Source: Rhodospirillales bacterium (GTDB lineage Bacteria > Pseudomonadota > Alphaproteobacteria > Acetobacterales > Acetobacteraceae). Taken from it: a stretch of DNA of 33,260 nt. A model generated the notes under the pieces. It saw only the letters and a program-made list of their open reading frames with translations. It did not search any database and was not told the origin of the DNA. Shown here piece after piece: positions 1 through 7,305 of the stretch (its first letter is position 1; every line of letters starts with the position of its first letter). The translations under genes were made by a program, and so were the position numbers. Where the stretch lies: contig JAGWRU010000021.1 of the NCBI GenBank assembly GCA_028869595.1, positions 1-33,260 on the forward strand, written 5' to 3'.

Positions 1-783
1 CTTGCCGTAGCTGGCGGCGACGTTGTGGACGCAGTACTTGTAGATCTGCATCTGGTCGGCCATGGACACCAGCGAGGCGAACTTGGTGCCAAGTTCATGC
101 TGCGACTGGGCAACCTCGTGGTGGTGCTTTTCGATCGGCAGACCCATCTCACCCATCGTCGTCAGCATTTCGGCGCGCAGGTCGCTGTCGCCATCGACCG
201 GGGGAACCGGAAAGTAGCCACCCTTCACCGCCGGGCGGTGACCCATATTGCCTTCCGGGTAATCCTTCATGGAGGAGCCGGGGCCTTCGACGCTGTCAAC
301 CTGGTAGGTGCCATAGTTGCCGCCGGTGCCGAACTTCACGCTGTCGAAGATGAAGAATTCCGCTTCCGGGCCGAAGAACACGCCATCGCCGATGCCGGAG
401 GATTTCACATAGGCCTCGGCCTTCTTCGCCGTGCCGCGCGGATCACGCGAATAGAGCTGGCCGGTCGAGGGCTCGATGATGTCGCAGATCAGGATCAGGC
501 TCGGTTTGGCCGCGAACGGGTCCATCACCGCCGTATCCGGATCGGGCATCAGGATCATGTCGGACTCGTTGATCGCCTTCCAGCCGGCGATCGAGGAGCC
601 GTCGAACATGAACCCGTCGCGGAACACATCCTCGTCGATGGTGGAGATATGCTGGGCCGTGTGCTGCCACTTGCCGCGCGGATCGGTGAAGCGCAGATCG
701 ACATATTCCACGGAGTGCTCCTTGAGCATCTCCAGAACTTTCCCCACGCTGCTGGGCGTGGTGCTTGCGGCCTTCTTCGCCAT
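1..783 (-). CDS. glnA: Glutamine synthetase type I, N-terminal 261 residues (truncated by window edge)
   Basis: ATP-dependent ligation of ammonia to glutamate, the main ammonium assimilation step in the cytoplasm. The visible part holds the beta-grasp domain and the start of the catalytic domain. The glutamine synthetase signature with DGSSIAGW and INESD lies at about residues 58-75, the metal/substrate stretch FFGPEAEFF at 137-145, and the EKHHHEVA segment near 208-215. The start ATG at 783 is preceded by a purine-rich GAGAGGACGGGA stretch. The reading frame is open to base 1, so the C-terminal half, including the adenylylation tyrosine, lies outside. The gene follows glnB on the same strand after 172 bases, the usual alphaproteobacterial glnBA order, so it probably shares the sigma-54 promoter upstream of glnB. 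No clear terminator or second promoter was found in the gap. Confidence 0.97.
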   Translation of the reverse strand, partial: MAKKAASTTPSSVGKVLEMLKEHSVEYVDLRFTDPRGKWQHTAQHISTIDEDVFRDGFMFDGSSIAGWKAINESDMILMPDPDTAVMDPFAAKPSLILICDIIEPSTGQLYSRDPRGTAKKAEAYVKSSGIGDGVFFGPEAEFFIFDSVKFGTGGNYGTYQVDSVEGPGSSMKDYPEGNMGHRPAVKGGYFPVPPVDGDSDLRAEMLTTMGEMGLPIEKHHHEVAQSQHELGTKFASLVSMADQMQIYKYCVHNVAASYGK

Positions 784-955
784 TCTGAGTATCCCGTCCT
801 CTCGTTCGGCTGGGCCTCGCCAATGTCGCACGCGGCGTACCGGGCGATGGGCGAAGCACCGGATGCAGGGACCGCACCGCGCGGCCCCCGATTGGGTTGG
901 CCCGTTTTATCGTATCCGCAACGGACCGAAAGCGGTTTCGTGCCGGCCGGGCGAC

Positions 956-1300
<345 letters not shown>

Positions 1301-1364
1301 TCAATCCCCGGCGCCGCCGGGCCCCCTGTTCTGGCTGCCCGGATCACCGCACGGCAGCGTCCTA

Positions 1365-1386
1365 GGTTTGCATGCGCCGTGCCAAG
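1365..1386 (-). promoter_or_regulatory. Sigma-54 (-24/-12) promoter of glnB-glnA
   Basis: On the minus strand the sequence reads TTGGCACGGCGCATGCAAA. It has GG at 1383-1382 and GC at 1371-1370, with exactly ten bases between, matching the RpoN consensus TGGCACG-N4-TTGCA closely. The start site would be near 1358, giving a leader of about 64 nt before the glnB ATG. It drives a nitrogen-assimilation pair, as expected for NtrC-activated transcription. Confidence 0.85.
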
Positions 1387-1641
1387 CGGCAATGGAGCAG
1401 AGAGACCGCGCCGCAGCCGGCAATGGCGCCGGATCGCGCAGAAGAAGGCGGCGGAGAACGCCCAGCCTCTGGGCGATCGGCCAGCGTTCTGCCCGCGTTA
1501 TGGGCATCCGCGGCGTCGATCGGCTGCCCAAAAGCGCGGCAGGTTGAACCGCGCGGGCGCAGGACCCATACTCCGCCGCCCCAGTTCCCCCTGCGGGACG
1601 GGCCGTTTCGAATCCGATCCTATCCGGAGGCTTGTTGCACA
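1387..1641. other. Intergenic region upstream of glnB, with dyads
   Basis: This stretch separates the divergent glnB and aminotransferase genes. It holds an inverted repeat CGCCCAG-N3-CTGGGCG at 1459-1475, centred about 109 bases upstream of the predicted glnB start site. An overlapping wider pair, AGAACGC (1455-1461) and GCGTTCT (1484-1490), surrounds it. The position suits an enhancer-binding protein, but neither repeat matches the classical NtrC site (TGCACC-N5-GGTGCA), so the role is uncertain. No gene is apparent. Confidence 0.3.
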
Positions 1642-2826
1642 GTGAAGCCCGTCAATTCCCTGCTCTCGGCCACCGGTACCACCGTGTTCACGGTGATGTC
1701 GGCGCTCGCGGTGCAGCATGGCGCGATCAATCTCGGCCAGGGTTTCCCGGACACGGACGGGCCGGCCGATGTGCTGGCGGCCGCTGCGGATGCGCTGGCC
1801 GATGGCCGCAACCAGTACCCGCCGCTGACCGGCGTGCCCGAACTGCGCCAGGCCGTGGCCGCCGCCAATGCTCGCTTCTACGGGCTGCAGATCGACCCGG
1901 CCAGCGAGGTGGTGGTGACCTCGGGGGCGACCGAGGCGATCACCGCCTGCCTGATGGCCCTGCTCGACCCGGGTGACGAGGTGGTGCTGATCGAGCCGCT
2001 TTATGACACCTATGTCCCGGTGGTGCGGATGCTGGGGGCGGTGCCGCGCATCGTCCGCCTGACCCCGCCGAAATGGGAATTGCCGCGCGCCGAGCTGGCC
2101 GCCGCCTTCGGTCCGCGCACCAAGGCGATGATGCTCAACACCCCGATGAACCCGACCGGCAAGGTGTTCACTGCCGCCGAGCTGGCCTTCATCGGCGATC
2201 TGCTGGTCCGCCACGACGCCTATGCGGTGTGCGACGAGGTCTATGAGCATCTGACCTATGATGGCTGGCGCCACATCCCGCTGATGAGCCTGCCCGGCCT
2301 GCGCGAGCGCTGCCTGCGCATCGGCAGCGCGGGCAAGACCTTCTCCCTGACCGGCTGGAAGGTGGGCTATGTCAGCGCCGACAAATCCCTGGCCGCAGTG
2401 GTGGCCAAGGCGCACCAGAATCTGACCTTCACCACGCCGCCCAATCTGCAGCGCGCCGTCGCGGTGGGGCTGGCCAAGGAGGATGGCTATTTCACCGCCA
2501 TCGCCGACGGGCTGCAGGCCAAGCGCGACCGGCTGGCGGCGGGGCTGGCCGGGCTGGGGCTGGGCGTGCTGCCGGCCCAGGGGAGCTACTTCATCACCGC
2601 CGATTTCGCCCCGCTGGGCTTTGCCGGCGACGACGTGGCCTTCTGCCGCCACATCACCGAGGCGGCGCGGGTCGCGGCGATCCCGGTCTCGGCTTTCTAT
2701 GATGGCGCGGATGCGCCGCGCCATTACGCCCGCTTCGCATTCTGCAAGCAGGAAGCGGTGCTGGACGAGGCGGTGGCCCGGCTCGCGCGGCATTTCGGCG
2801 CGGCCAAGTTGACGGAGGCGGGCTGA
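1642..2826 (+). CDS. Class I/II pyridoxal-phosphate aminotransferase
   Basis: Cytoplasmic fold-type I aminotransferase of the aspartate/kynurenine/methionine aminotransferase group, 394 residues. The PLP-binding Schiff-base lysine is K232 in SAGKTFSLTGWKVGY. N170 of NTPMNPTGK and D198 of CDEVYEHL contact the cofactor. The substrate-carboxylate arginine lies in HYARFAF near the C-terminus. The N-terminal INLGQGFPDTDGP stretch is typical of methionine/kynurenine-type enzymes (YbdL, KAT), but the amino donor cannot be fixed from sequence. The start is the GTG at 1642, with GGAGG at 1626-1630. The open frame extends further upstream, but that part lacks family similarity. tRNA-His follows after 55 bases. 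Confidence 0.9.
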   Translation: MKPVNSLLSATGTTVFTVMSALAVQHGAINLGQGFPDTDGPADVLAAAADALADGRNQYPPLTGVPELRQAVAAANARFYGLQIDPASEVVVTSGATEAITACLMALLDPGDEVVLIEPLYDTYVPVVRMLGAVPRIVRLTPPKWELPRAELAAAFGPRTKAMMLNTPMNPTGKVFTAAELAFIGDLLVRHDAYAVCDEVYEHLTYDGWRHIPLMSLPGLRERCLRIGSAGKTFSLTGWKVGYVSADKSLAAVVAKAHQNLTFTTPPNLQRAVAVGLAKEDGYFTAIADGLQAKRDRLAAGLAGLGLGVLPAQGSYFITADFAPLGFAGDDVAFCRHITEAARVAAIPVSAFYDGADAPRHYARFAFCKQEAVLDEAVARLARHFGAAKLTEAG

Positions 2827-2881
2827 CGGCCTATCTGCCGCGGCGAAGACTGGGGATTCGGCAGCGCGCAGGCGCACCGAT

Positions 2882-2958
2882 GGCGGGCGTAGCTCAGTTG
2901 GCAGAGCGCCAGGTTGTGGTCTTGGATGTCGTGGGTTCGAACCCCATCGCTCGCCCCA
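2882..2958 (+). tRNA. tRNA-His (GTG)
   Basis: A full cloverleaf is visible. G-1 at 2882 pairs with C73 at 2955, the hallmark of tRNA-His. The acceptor stem is 2883-2889 with 2948-2954, with one G-T pair. The D arm has GCTC/GAGC, the anticodon stem is 2909-2913 with 2921-2925, and the anticodon GTG is at 2916-2918. The T arm contains GGTTCGAACC. CCA is encoded at 2956-2958. A run of six T at 2963-2968 follows directly. Confidence 0.97.
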
Positions 2959-2980
2959 GTCTCTTTTTTCCTTGCAGACG

Positions 2981-3574
2981 ATGCCGGCCGTCGCGGTCCT
3001 GATCCTGGCCGGCGGCGCGGGCCGGCGGTTGGGCGGGGTGGACAAGCCGCTGCTCGATCTCGGCGGGCGCACGATCCTGGCGCGCATTCTCGCCCGGCTC
3101 GCCCCGCAGCTGGCGGTGGCGATCAGCGCCAATGGCGATGCGGCGCGCTTCGCTGCCTTCGGCCATCCGGTATTGGGCGATGGCGCGCTGGCCGGGCAGG
3201 GGCCGCTGGCCGGGCTGCTGGCCGGGTTGAACTGGGCCGCCGGCCTGGGCGCCGAGGCGCTGCTCAGCCTGCCCGGCGACACACCCTTCCTGCCGCCCGA
3301 CCTCGATCGCGCGCTGGCGCCCGCGCCTGCCGTCGCCTGTGCCGGCGGGCGCATCCATCACCTGGTGGCACTCTGGCCGGTGGCGGCGCGGAGCGCGCTT
3401 GCCGCCTATCTGGCGGGCACGCAACGGCGCGATGTCGGCGGGTTTGCCGGCACGCTCCGCATGCGCCATGTCGATTTCCCCTTGCGCGATGGTGATCCCT
3501 TCCTGAACGTGAACACTGTCACGGATCTGGCGCAGGCACGCGCCATCGCCGCGCGGGAGTCGGGGGCGGGTTGA
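2981..3574 (+). CDS. mobA: Molybdenum cofactor guanylyltransferase
   Basis: Transfers GMP from GTP to molybdopterin, giving the MGD cofactor used by DMSO-reductase family enzymes. It has 197 residues. The nucleotidyltransferase motif LAGGAGRRLGG plus DK is at residues 9-22, and the Mg-binding aspartate is in SLPGDTPFLP. The C-terminal FLNVNTVTDL stretch is typical of MobA. ATG at 2981 places the beta-strand and glycine loop at the normal distance; a TTG nine bases upstream is possible. It lies 22 bases after tRNA-His, and its stop overlaps the region just before the aspartate-dehydrogenase-like gene. No molybdoenzyme gene is in the window. Confidence 0.93.
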   Translation: MPAVAVLILAGGAGRRLGGVDKPLLDLGGRTILARILARLAPQLAVAISANGDAARFAAFGHPVLGDGALAGQGPLAGLLAGLNWAAGLGAEALLSLPGDTPFLPPDLDRALAPAPAVACAGGRIHHLVALWPVAARSALAAYLAGTQRRDVGGFAGTLRMRHVDFPLRDGDPFLNVNTVTDLAQARAIAARESGAG

Positions 3575-3579
3575 ACAGC

Positions 3580-4392
3580 ATGGATGTCACGCGCAGCGTC
3601 GCGATTGCCGGGCTGGGAGCCATCGGCCTGCCGCTGGCGCGCGCCCTGGATCAAGGGGCGGTGCCGGGGCTGCGCCTGGTCGCGATTGCGGTGCGCGATG
3701 CCGCCAAGGCGCGCGCCGTCCTGGCTGGCTTCGCCACCCCGCCCGCCATCGTCGATCTGGCCGCGCTCGCGGCGGCCGATATCGTGGTCGAGGCGGCGCC
3801 CGCCGCCCTGTTCGCCGCCATCGCCACCCCGGCGCTGGCCGCCGGGCGCATCCTGGTGCCGGCCTCGGTCGGCGCGCTGCTCGGCCGGATGGAGCTGGTG
3901 GAGCTGGCGCGCGCCCATGGCGGGCGCATCGTCGTGCCGACCGGCGCGCTGCTGGGGCTGGATGCCGTGCGTGCCGCCGCCGAAGACGGGGTAAGCCGGA
4001 TCACGCTGGAAACCCGCAAGCCGCCGGGCGGGCTGGAAGGGGCGCCCTATCTGCTGGCCAATGGCATTTCCCTGGCCGGGCTGACCGAGGCGAAGCGCGT
4101 TTTCGTCGGCAATGCGCGCCAAGCGGCGGAAGGCTTTCCCGCCAACGTCAATGTCGGCGCAGCGCTTGCTCTGGCGGGCATCGGTGCGGAACGGACGCAG
4201 GTGGAAATCTGGGCGGATCCCGCCGTGGCACGCAATACGCATACGGTGCGGGTGGAGGCCGAGGCGGCGCGCTTCGTCATGACCATCGAGAATGTGCCCA
4301 GCGCGGAGAACCCGCGCACCGGGCGGATCACCGCGCTGTCGGTGCTGGCCTGCCTGCGCGGGCTGGTGGCGCCGCTGAAGGTCGGAACGTGA
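3580..4392 (+). CDS. L-aspartate dehydrogenase-like oxidoreductase (NadX family)
   Basis: NAD(P)-dependent enzyme of the aspartate dehydrogenase family, 270 residues. An N-terminal Rossmann fold has AGLGAIG at 10-16. The family landmarks follow: KPPGGL at 147-152, FPANVNV at 186-192, and a histidine at 221 (NTHTVRV) in the position of the catalytic His. Such enzymes interconvert aspartate and iminoaspartate/oxaloacetate. In some bacteria they feed NAD synthesis, but no nadA or nadC is nearby. Here it heads a group with an amino-acid-type binding protein and permease, so a catabolic role is more likely (inference). The start ATG at 3580 is six bases past the mobA stop; a TTG at 3571 overlapping mobA is an alternative. 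Confidence 0.85.
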   Translation: MDVTRSVAIAGLGAIGLPLARALDQGAVPGLRLVAIAVRDAAKARAVLAGFATPPAIVDLAALAAADIVVEAAPAALFAAIATPALAAGRILVPASVGALLGRMELVELARAHGGRIVVPTGALLGLDAVRAAAEDGVSRITLETRKPPGGLEGAPYLLANGISLAGLTEAKRVFVGNARQAAEGFPANVNVGAALALAGIGAERTQVEIWADPAVARNTHTVRVEAEAARFVMTIENVPSAENPRTGRITALSVLACLRGLVAPLKVGT

Positions 4393-4420
4393 AACAGGTT
4401 TTACGAAGGAGAGAGCGAGC

Positions 4421-5272
4421 ATGAGCAATAGCGTGGGCCGGCGTGGCTTGGGGGCGGTCGCGGCCGCTGCCTCGGTATTGTCGGTGGCGATGATCGGGTC
4501 GGCCAAGGCCGATGGCGGCGCGGAAAGCACGTTCGATCGGGTGAACCGCACCAAGGTTCTGCGCATCGCGGCCCTGGGCGGCGAGTTGCCCTATTTCAAC
4601 AAGGACATCACCACCGGCGCCTGGAGCGGCGCGGCCATCGACATGGCTTTGGACATCGCCAAAATCTTCAGTGCCAAGCTGGAATATGTCGAAGCGACCT
4701 ACGGCACCTCGGTGCTCGATCTGCAATCGAACAAGGTCGATCTGGCCTTCGCGCTGAACCCGACGCCGCAGCGCGCCCTGGCCATCGGTTTCACCCACCC
4801 GATGATCATCCATCCGTTCGGCTGCCTGGCCAAGAAGGGCTTCAATCCGAAGACCTGGGCCGATATCAACAAGCCCAATCTGAAAGTGGCTTTCGATCTT
4901 GGCTCGCTGCACGAGACGGTAGCCAAGCGCTTTGCGCCGAAGGCCCAGCATGTCGGCTTCACGACGCGCGATCAGGCGATCCTGGCACTGCAATCGGGGC
5001 GCGTGGATGTCGATATCCTGGCCGCCATTCTGGGGCTTTCGGCGGTCGGCAAGAACCCGTCCCTCGGGCCGTATCATCTGCTGACCGAGCCGCTGGTCGC
5101 GCTGCCCAGTTGCCTCGGCATCCAGCGCGAGCCCGATACGCGCTTCCGCGACGTGCTGAATGCCTGGCTCGACTATAATCGCGGCATCGGCCAGATCCGC
5201 GAATGGCTGCTCGACGGGCTGGCCCAGGTGGGGGTGAAGCCCGATCAGGTGCCCTCGGCCCTGAGCTTCTGA
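4421..5272 (+). CDS. Periplasmic substrate-binding protein, ABC amino-acid type (family 3)
   Basis: 283 residues. The signal peptide has a twin-arginine-like start (GRRGLG at 6-11), a long Ala/Val-rich core and an SAKA cleavage site at about residue 30. The mature part follows the bacterial extracellular solute-binding family 3 pattern: VLRIAALGGELPYF, then GAAIDMALDIAK, DLQSNKVDLAFALNPTPQRA, and a second lobe with a DQAILALQSGRVD segment. Proteins of this family bind polar amino acids or related compounds in the periplasm. SD AAGGAGA lies eight bases before the ATG. It follows the aspartate-dehydrogenase-like gene after 28 bases and precedes the permease; the downstream hairpin at 5281-5310 may raise its level relative to the permease. 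The ligand is unknown. Confidence 0.9.
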   Translation: MSNSVGRRGLGAVAAAASVLSVAMIGSAKADGGAESTFDRVNRTKVLRIAALGGELPYFNKDITTGAWSGAAIDMALDIAKIFSAKLEYVEATYGTSVLDLQSNKVDLAFALNPTPQRALAIGFTHPMIIHPFGCLAKKGFNPKTWADINKPNLKVAFDLGSLHETVAKRFAPKAQHVGFTTRDQAILALQSGRVDVDILAAILGLSAVGKNPSLGPYHLLTEPLVALPSCLGIQREPDTRFRDVLNAWLDYNRGIGQIREWLLDGLAQVGVKPDQVPSALSF

Positions 5273-5280
5273 CGGATCGG

Positions 5281-5310
5281 GGCGCGGGGCCGGCGATCCG
5301 GTCCCGCGCC
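5281..5310 (+). promoter_or_regulatory. Intercistronic 13-bp hairpin between binding protein and permease
   Basis: GGCGCGGG at 5281-5288 pairs with CCCGCGCC at 5303-5310. A G-T pair (5289/5302) and CCGG/CCGG (5290-5293 with 5298-5301) extend the stem, leaving a CGAT tetraloop at 5294-5297. There is no T run, so it is not a typical terminator. It ends seven bases before the permease ATG, which has no Shine-Dalgarno of its own. Confidence 0.8.
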
Positions 5311-5317
5311 GCACATC

Positions 5318-5992
5318 ATGCAGTATCACTGGGATTTTTCCGTCCTTACCCGTTACGAACCGCTGCTGTGGCGCGGCGTACTGGTGACGCTTGCCTATAC
5401 GGTCGGCTCCGTCCTGCTGGGGCTGGTGGTCGGGCTGCTGCTCGGGTTGGGCAGGCTGTCCAAATCGCGCCTGCTGAACATCCCGCTGATCGCCCTGATC
5501 GAGGTCTTTCGCTGCACCCCGCTGCTGGTGCAGATCATCTGGATCTACTACGCCCTGCCGGTGCTGCTACACATCCAGATCCCGGCGACCATTGCCTCGG
5601 TCGGCACGCTTTCGATGTATACCGGGGTTTTCTATGCCGAGATCTTCCGTGCCGGCATCGTTTCGATCGAGGCCGGGCAATGGGACGCCGCGCGCGCGCT
5701 CGGCCTATCGCGCTGGCGCATGATGCGGCTGGTGATCCTGCCGCAGGCGGTCAAGCGGATGGTGCCGCCCTTCGTCAACCAGTCGATCACCCAGTTGAAG
5801 AACACCTCCCTGGTCTCGGTGATCGCGGTGCCGGATCTGCTGTACCAGGGCACCCAGATCACCGCCGACACCTATCGCCCGCTGGAGGTCTATACGGCGG
5901 TGGCGGTGATCTATTTCGCCCTGCTGTTTCCCGCCACCGTGCTGGCGCAGTGGTACGAACGGCGTCTGGCCAAGGCGGGGAAGGGGAGCTAA
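5318..5992 (+). CDS. Amino-acid ABC transporter permease (HisM/GlnP family)
   Basis: Inner-membrane subunit of a polar amino acid importer, 224 residues. Hydrophobic segments lie near residues 18-45, 52-75, 85-110 and 190-210. The cytoplasmic EAA loop reads EAGQWDAARALGLSRWRMM followed by VILPQA, the site that docks with the ATPase. The N-terminus MQYHWDFSV is typical of this family and supports the ATG at 5318, although no ribosome binding site is visible and the preceding hairpin occupies that space. No ATPase or second permease gene accompanies it. Its stop (5990-5992) overlaps the stop of the convergent class III aminotransferase gene. Confidence 0.93.
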   Translation: MQYHWDFSVLTRYEPLLWRGVLVTLAYTVGSVLLGLVVGLLLGLGRLSKSRLLNIPLIALIEVFRCTPLLVQIIWIYYALPVLLHIQIPATIASVGTLSMYTGVFYAEIFRAGIVSIEAGQWDAARALGLSRWRMMRLVILPQAVKRMVPPFVNQSITQLKNTSLVSVIAVPDLLYQGTQITADTYRPLEVYTAVAVIYFALLFPATVLAQWYERRLAKAGKGS

Positions 5993-7302
5993 CGCGCAAT
6001 CTCCGCCACGGCGGCGGCGAAGGCGGCCAGCGTGTCGGCGATGTCGATCGCGTCATGGGCGAGAGAGACGTAATATTTGCTCTCGTTCTTGAACACGCCG
6101 CGGGCGCGCAAGGCCTGGGTGAAGCGGCGTGCCAGCGCCGCGTCGTGCTTCTGGCTGGCGCGGTAATCGGTGATCGGCGCATCGGTGAACATGACGTCGA
6201 ATTGCGGCGGCTCGCCGACCACCTGCGCGACCATGCCGGCGCGTTTCAGAATCGCCGCCATTTCGGTCATCAGCGTACGCCCGGTTTCGAAGACCTTGGC
6301 ATAGGCGCCGGGTTCGCGCAGCACGGCAAGCGTCGCGCGCCCGGCCGCCGCGGCGACAGGATTGCCCGACAGCGTGCCGATCTGCGGCAGGAAACGATCT
6401 TCGCCCACCAACGTGCGATCGAAATGGGCCATGATCTCCGCCCGCCCGGCGATCGCGGCCAGGGGAAAGCCGCCGCCGATGATCTTGCCCAAGGTACAGA
6501 GATCGGGGGTGACGCCGTAATAGGATTGCGCCCCGCCATAGGCGAAACGGAAACCGGTTACCACCTCGTCGAAGATCAGCGGGATGCCGTATTGCGCGCT
6601 GATCCGGCGCAGCGCCTGCAGGAAGCCGGGGGCGGGCGGGATCAGGCGCTGGAACGGCTCCACGATGATGCCGGCAAGCTCGTCATGATGCTGCGCGATC
6701 AGGCTTTCCGCCATCGCCGCATCGTTGAAGGGCGCGACGATCATCTCCTCGCGCACGCTGCGCGGAATGCCGGCGGAATCGGCGCTCGCCTGGGGGAAAT
6801 TGCCGGGTCGGCGCGGGGCGAGCGACATCAGCGCATAATCGCTCATGCCGTGATAGCCGCCCTCGAATTTCAGGATCTTCTCGCGCCCGCGAAAGGCGCG
6901 CGCCAGACGCATCGCATAGGCATCCGCCTCGGTGCCGGAGGAAACGAAGCGCACCTGTTCGGCGCAGGGCACGGCATCGACGATATCCTCGGCCAGGCGG
7001 ATGCCATGCGCATTCTGCGCGAAGAAGGTGGTGCCGTTCCGCATCTGCGCGGCCACTGCTTCCTGCACCGCCGGATGGCCGTGGCCGATGAACATCGGGC
7101 CGGAGCCGAGCAGAAAATCGACGTATTCATTGCCGCTTTCGTCCCACACGCGCCCGCCCGCCCCGCGCGCGATCACCGTCTCCAGCGCCATATTGCCGAA
7201 GCCGCCGGCAGGCAGGACGCGCCGGGCGAGGCTCGCCAGCGCCTGTTCGCCCGCCCCCGTCTCACGCGGGCGGGCGGCGAAGGCGGCCGGATCATGGGTC
7301 AT
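5989..7302 (-). CDS. Class III PLP aminotransferase (HemL-like)
   Basis: Fold-type I PLP enzyme of 437 residues in the glutamate-1-semialdehyde aminomutase-like branch. SSGTEAD at 121-127 binds the cofactor phosphate, IFDEVVTGFR near 243-252 carries the aspartate that contacts the PLP nitrogen, and K273 in LGKIIGGGFP is the Schiff-base lysine. It is unlikely to be the housekeeping heme enzyme: it sits in a catabolic-looking cluster as the last of five minus-strand genes and converges on a transporter operon. Substrates could be beta- or omega-amino acids or amino alcohols; sequence alone does not decide. ATG at 7302 lies three bases past the stop of the M20 gene, with GAGGG upstream. Confidence 0.9.
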   Translation of the reverse strand: MTHDPAAFAARPRETGAGEQALASLARRVLPAGGFGNMALETVIARGAGGRVWDESGNEYVDFLLGSGPMFIGHGHPAVQEAVAAQMRNGTTFFAQNAHGIRLAEDIVDAVPCAEQVRFVSSGTEADAYAMRLARAFRGREKILKFEGGYHGMSDYALMSLAPRRPGNFPQASADSAGIPRSVREEMIVAPFNDAAMAESLIAQHHDELAGIIVEPFQRLIPPAPGFLQALRRISAQYGIPLIFDEVVTGFRFAYGGAQSYYGVTPDLCTLGKIIGGGFPLAAIAGRAEIMAHFDRTLVGEDRFLPQIGTLSGNPVAAAAGRATLAVLREPGAYAKVFETGRTLMTEMAAILKRAGMVAQVVGEPPQFDVMFTDAPITDYRASQKHDAALARRFTQALRARGVFKNESKYYVSLAHDAIDIADTLAAFAAAVAEIAR

Positions 7303-7305
7303 GGG

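Noticed and set aside
2961-2970. T run after tRNA-His as a terminator
   Set aside because: No separate stem precedes it and mobA starts 22 bases after the tRNA, so termination there is unproven.
1498-3354. A 618-codon open frame on the minus strand
   Set aside because: It crosses the tRNA-His gene and lies antisense to two clear enzyme genes; composition is typical of a shadow frame.
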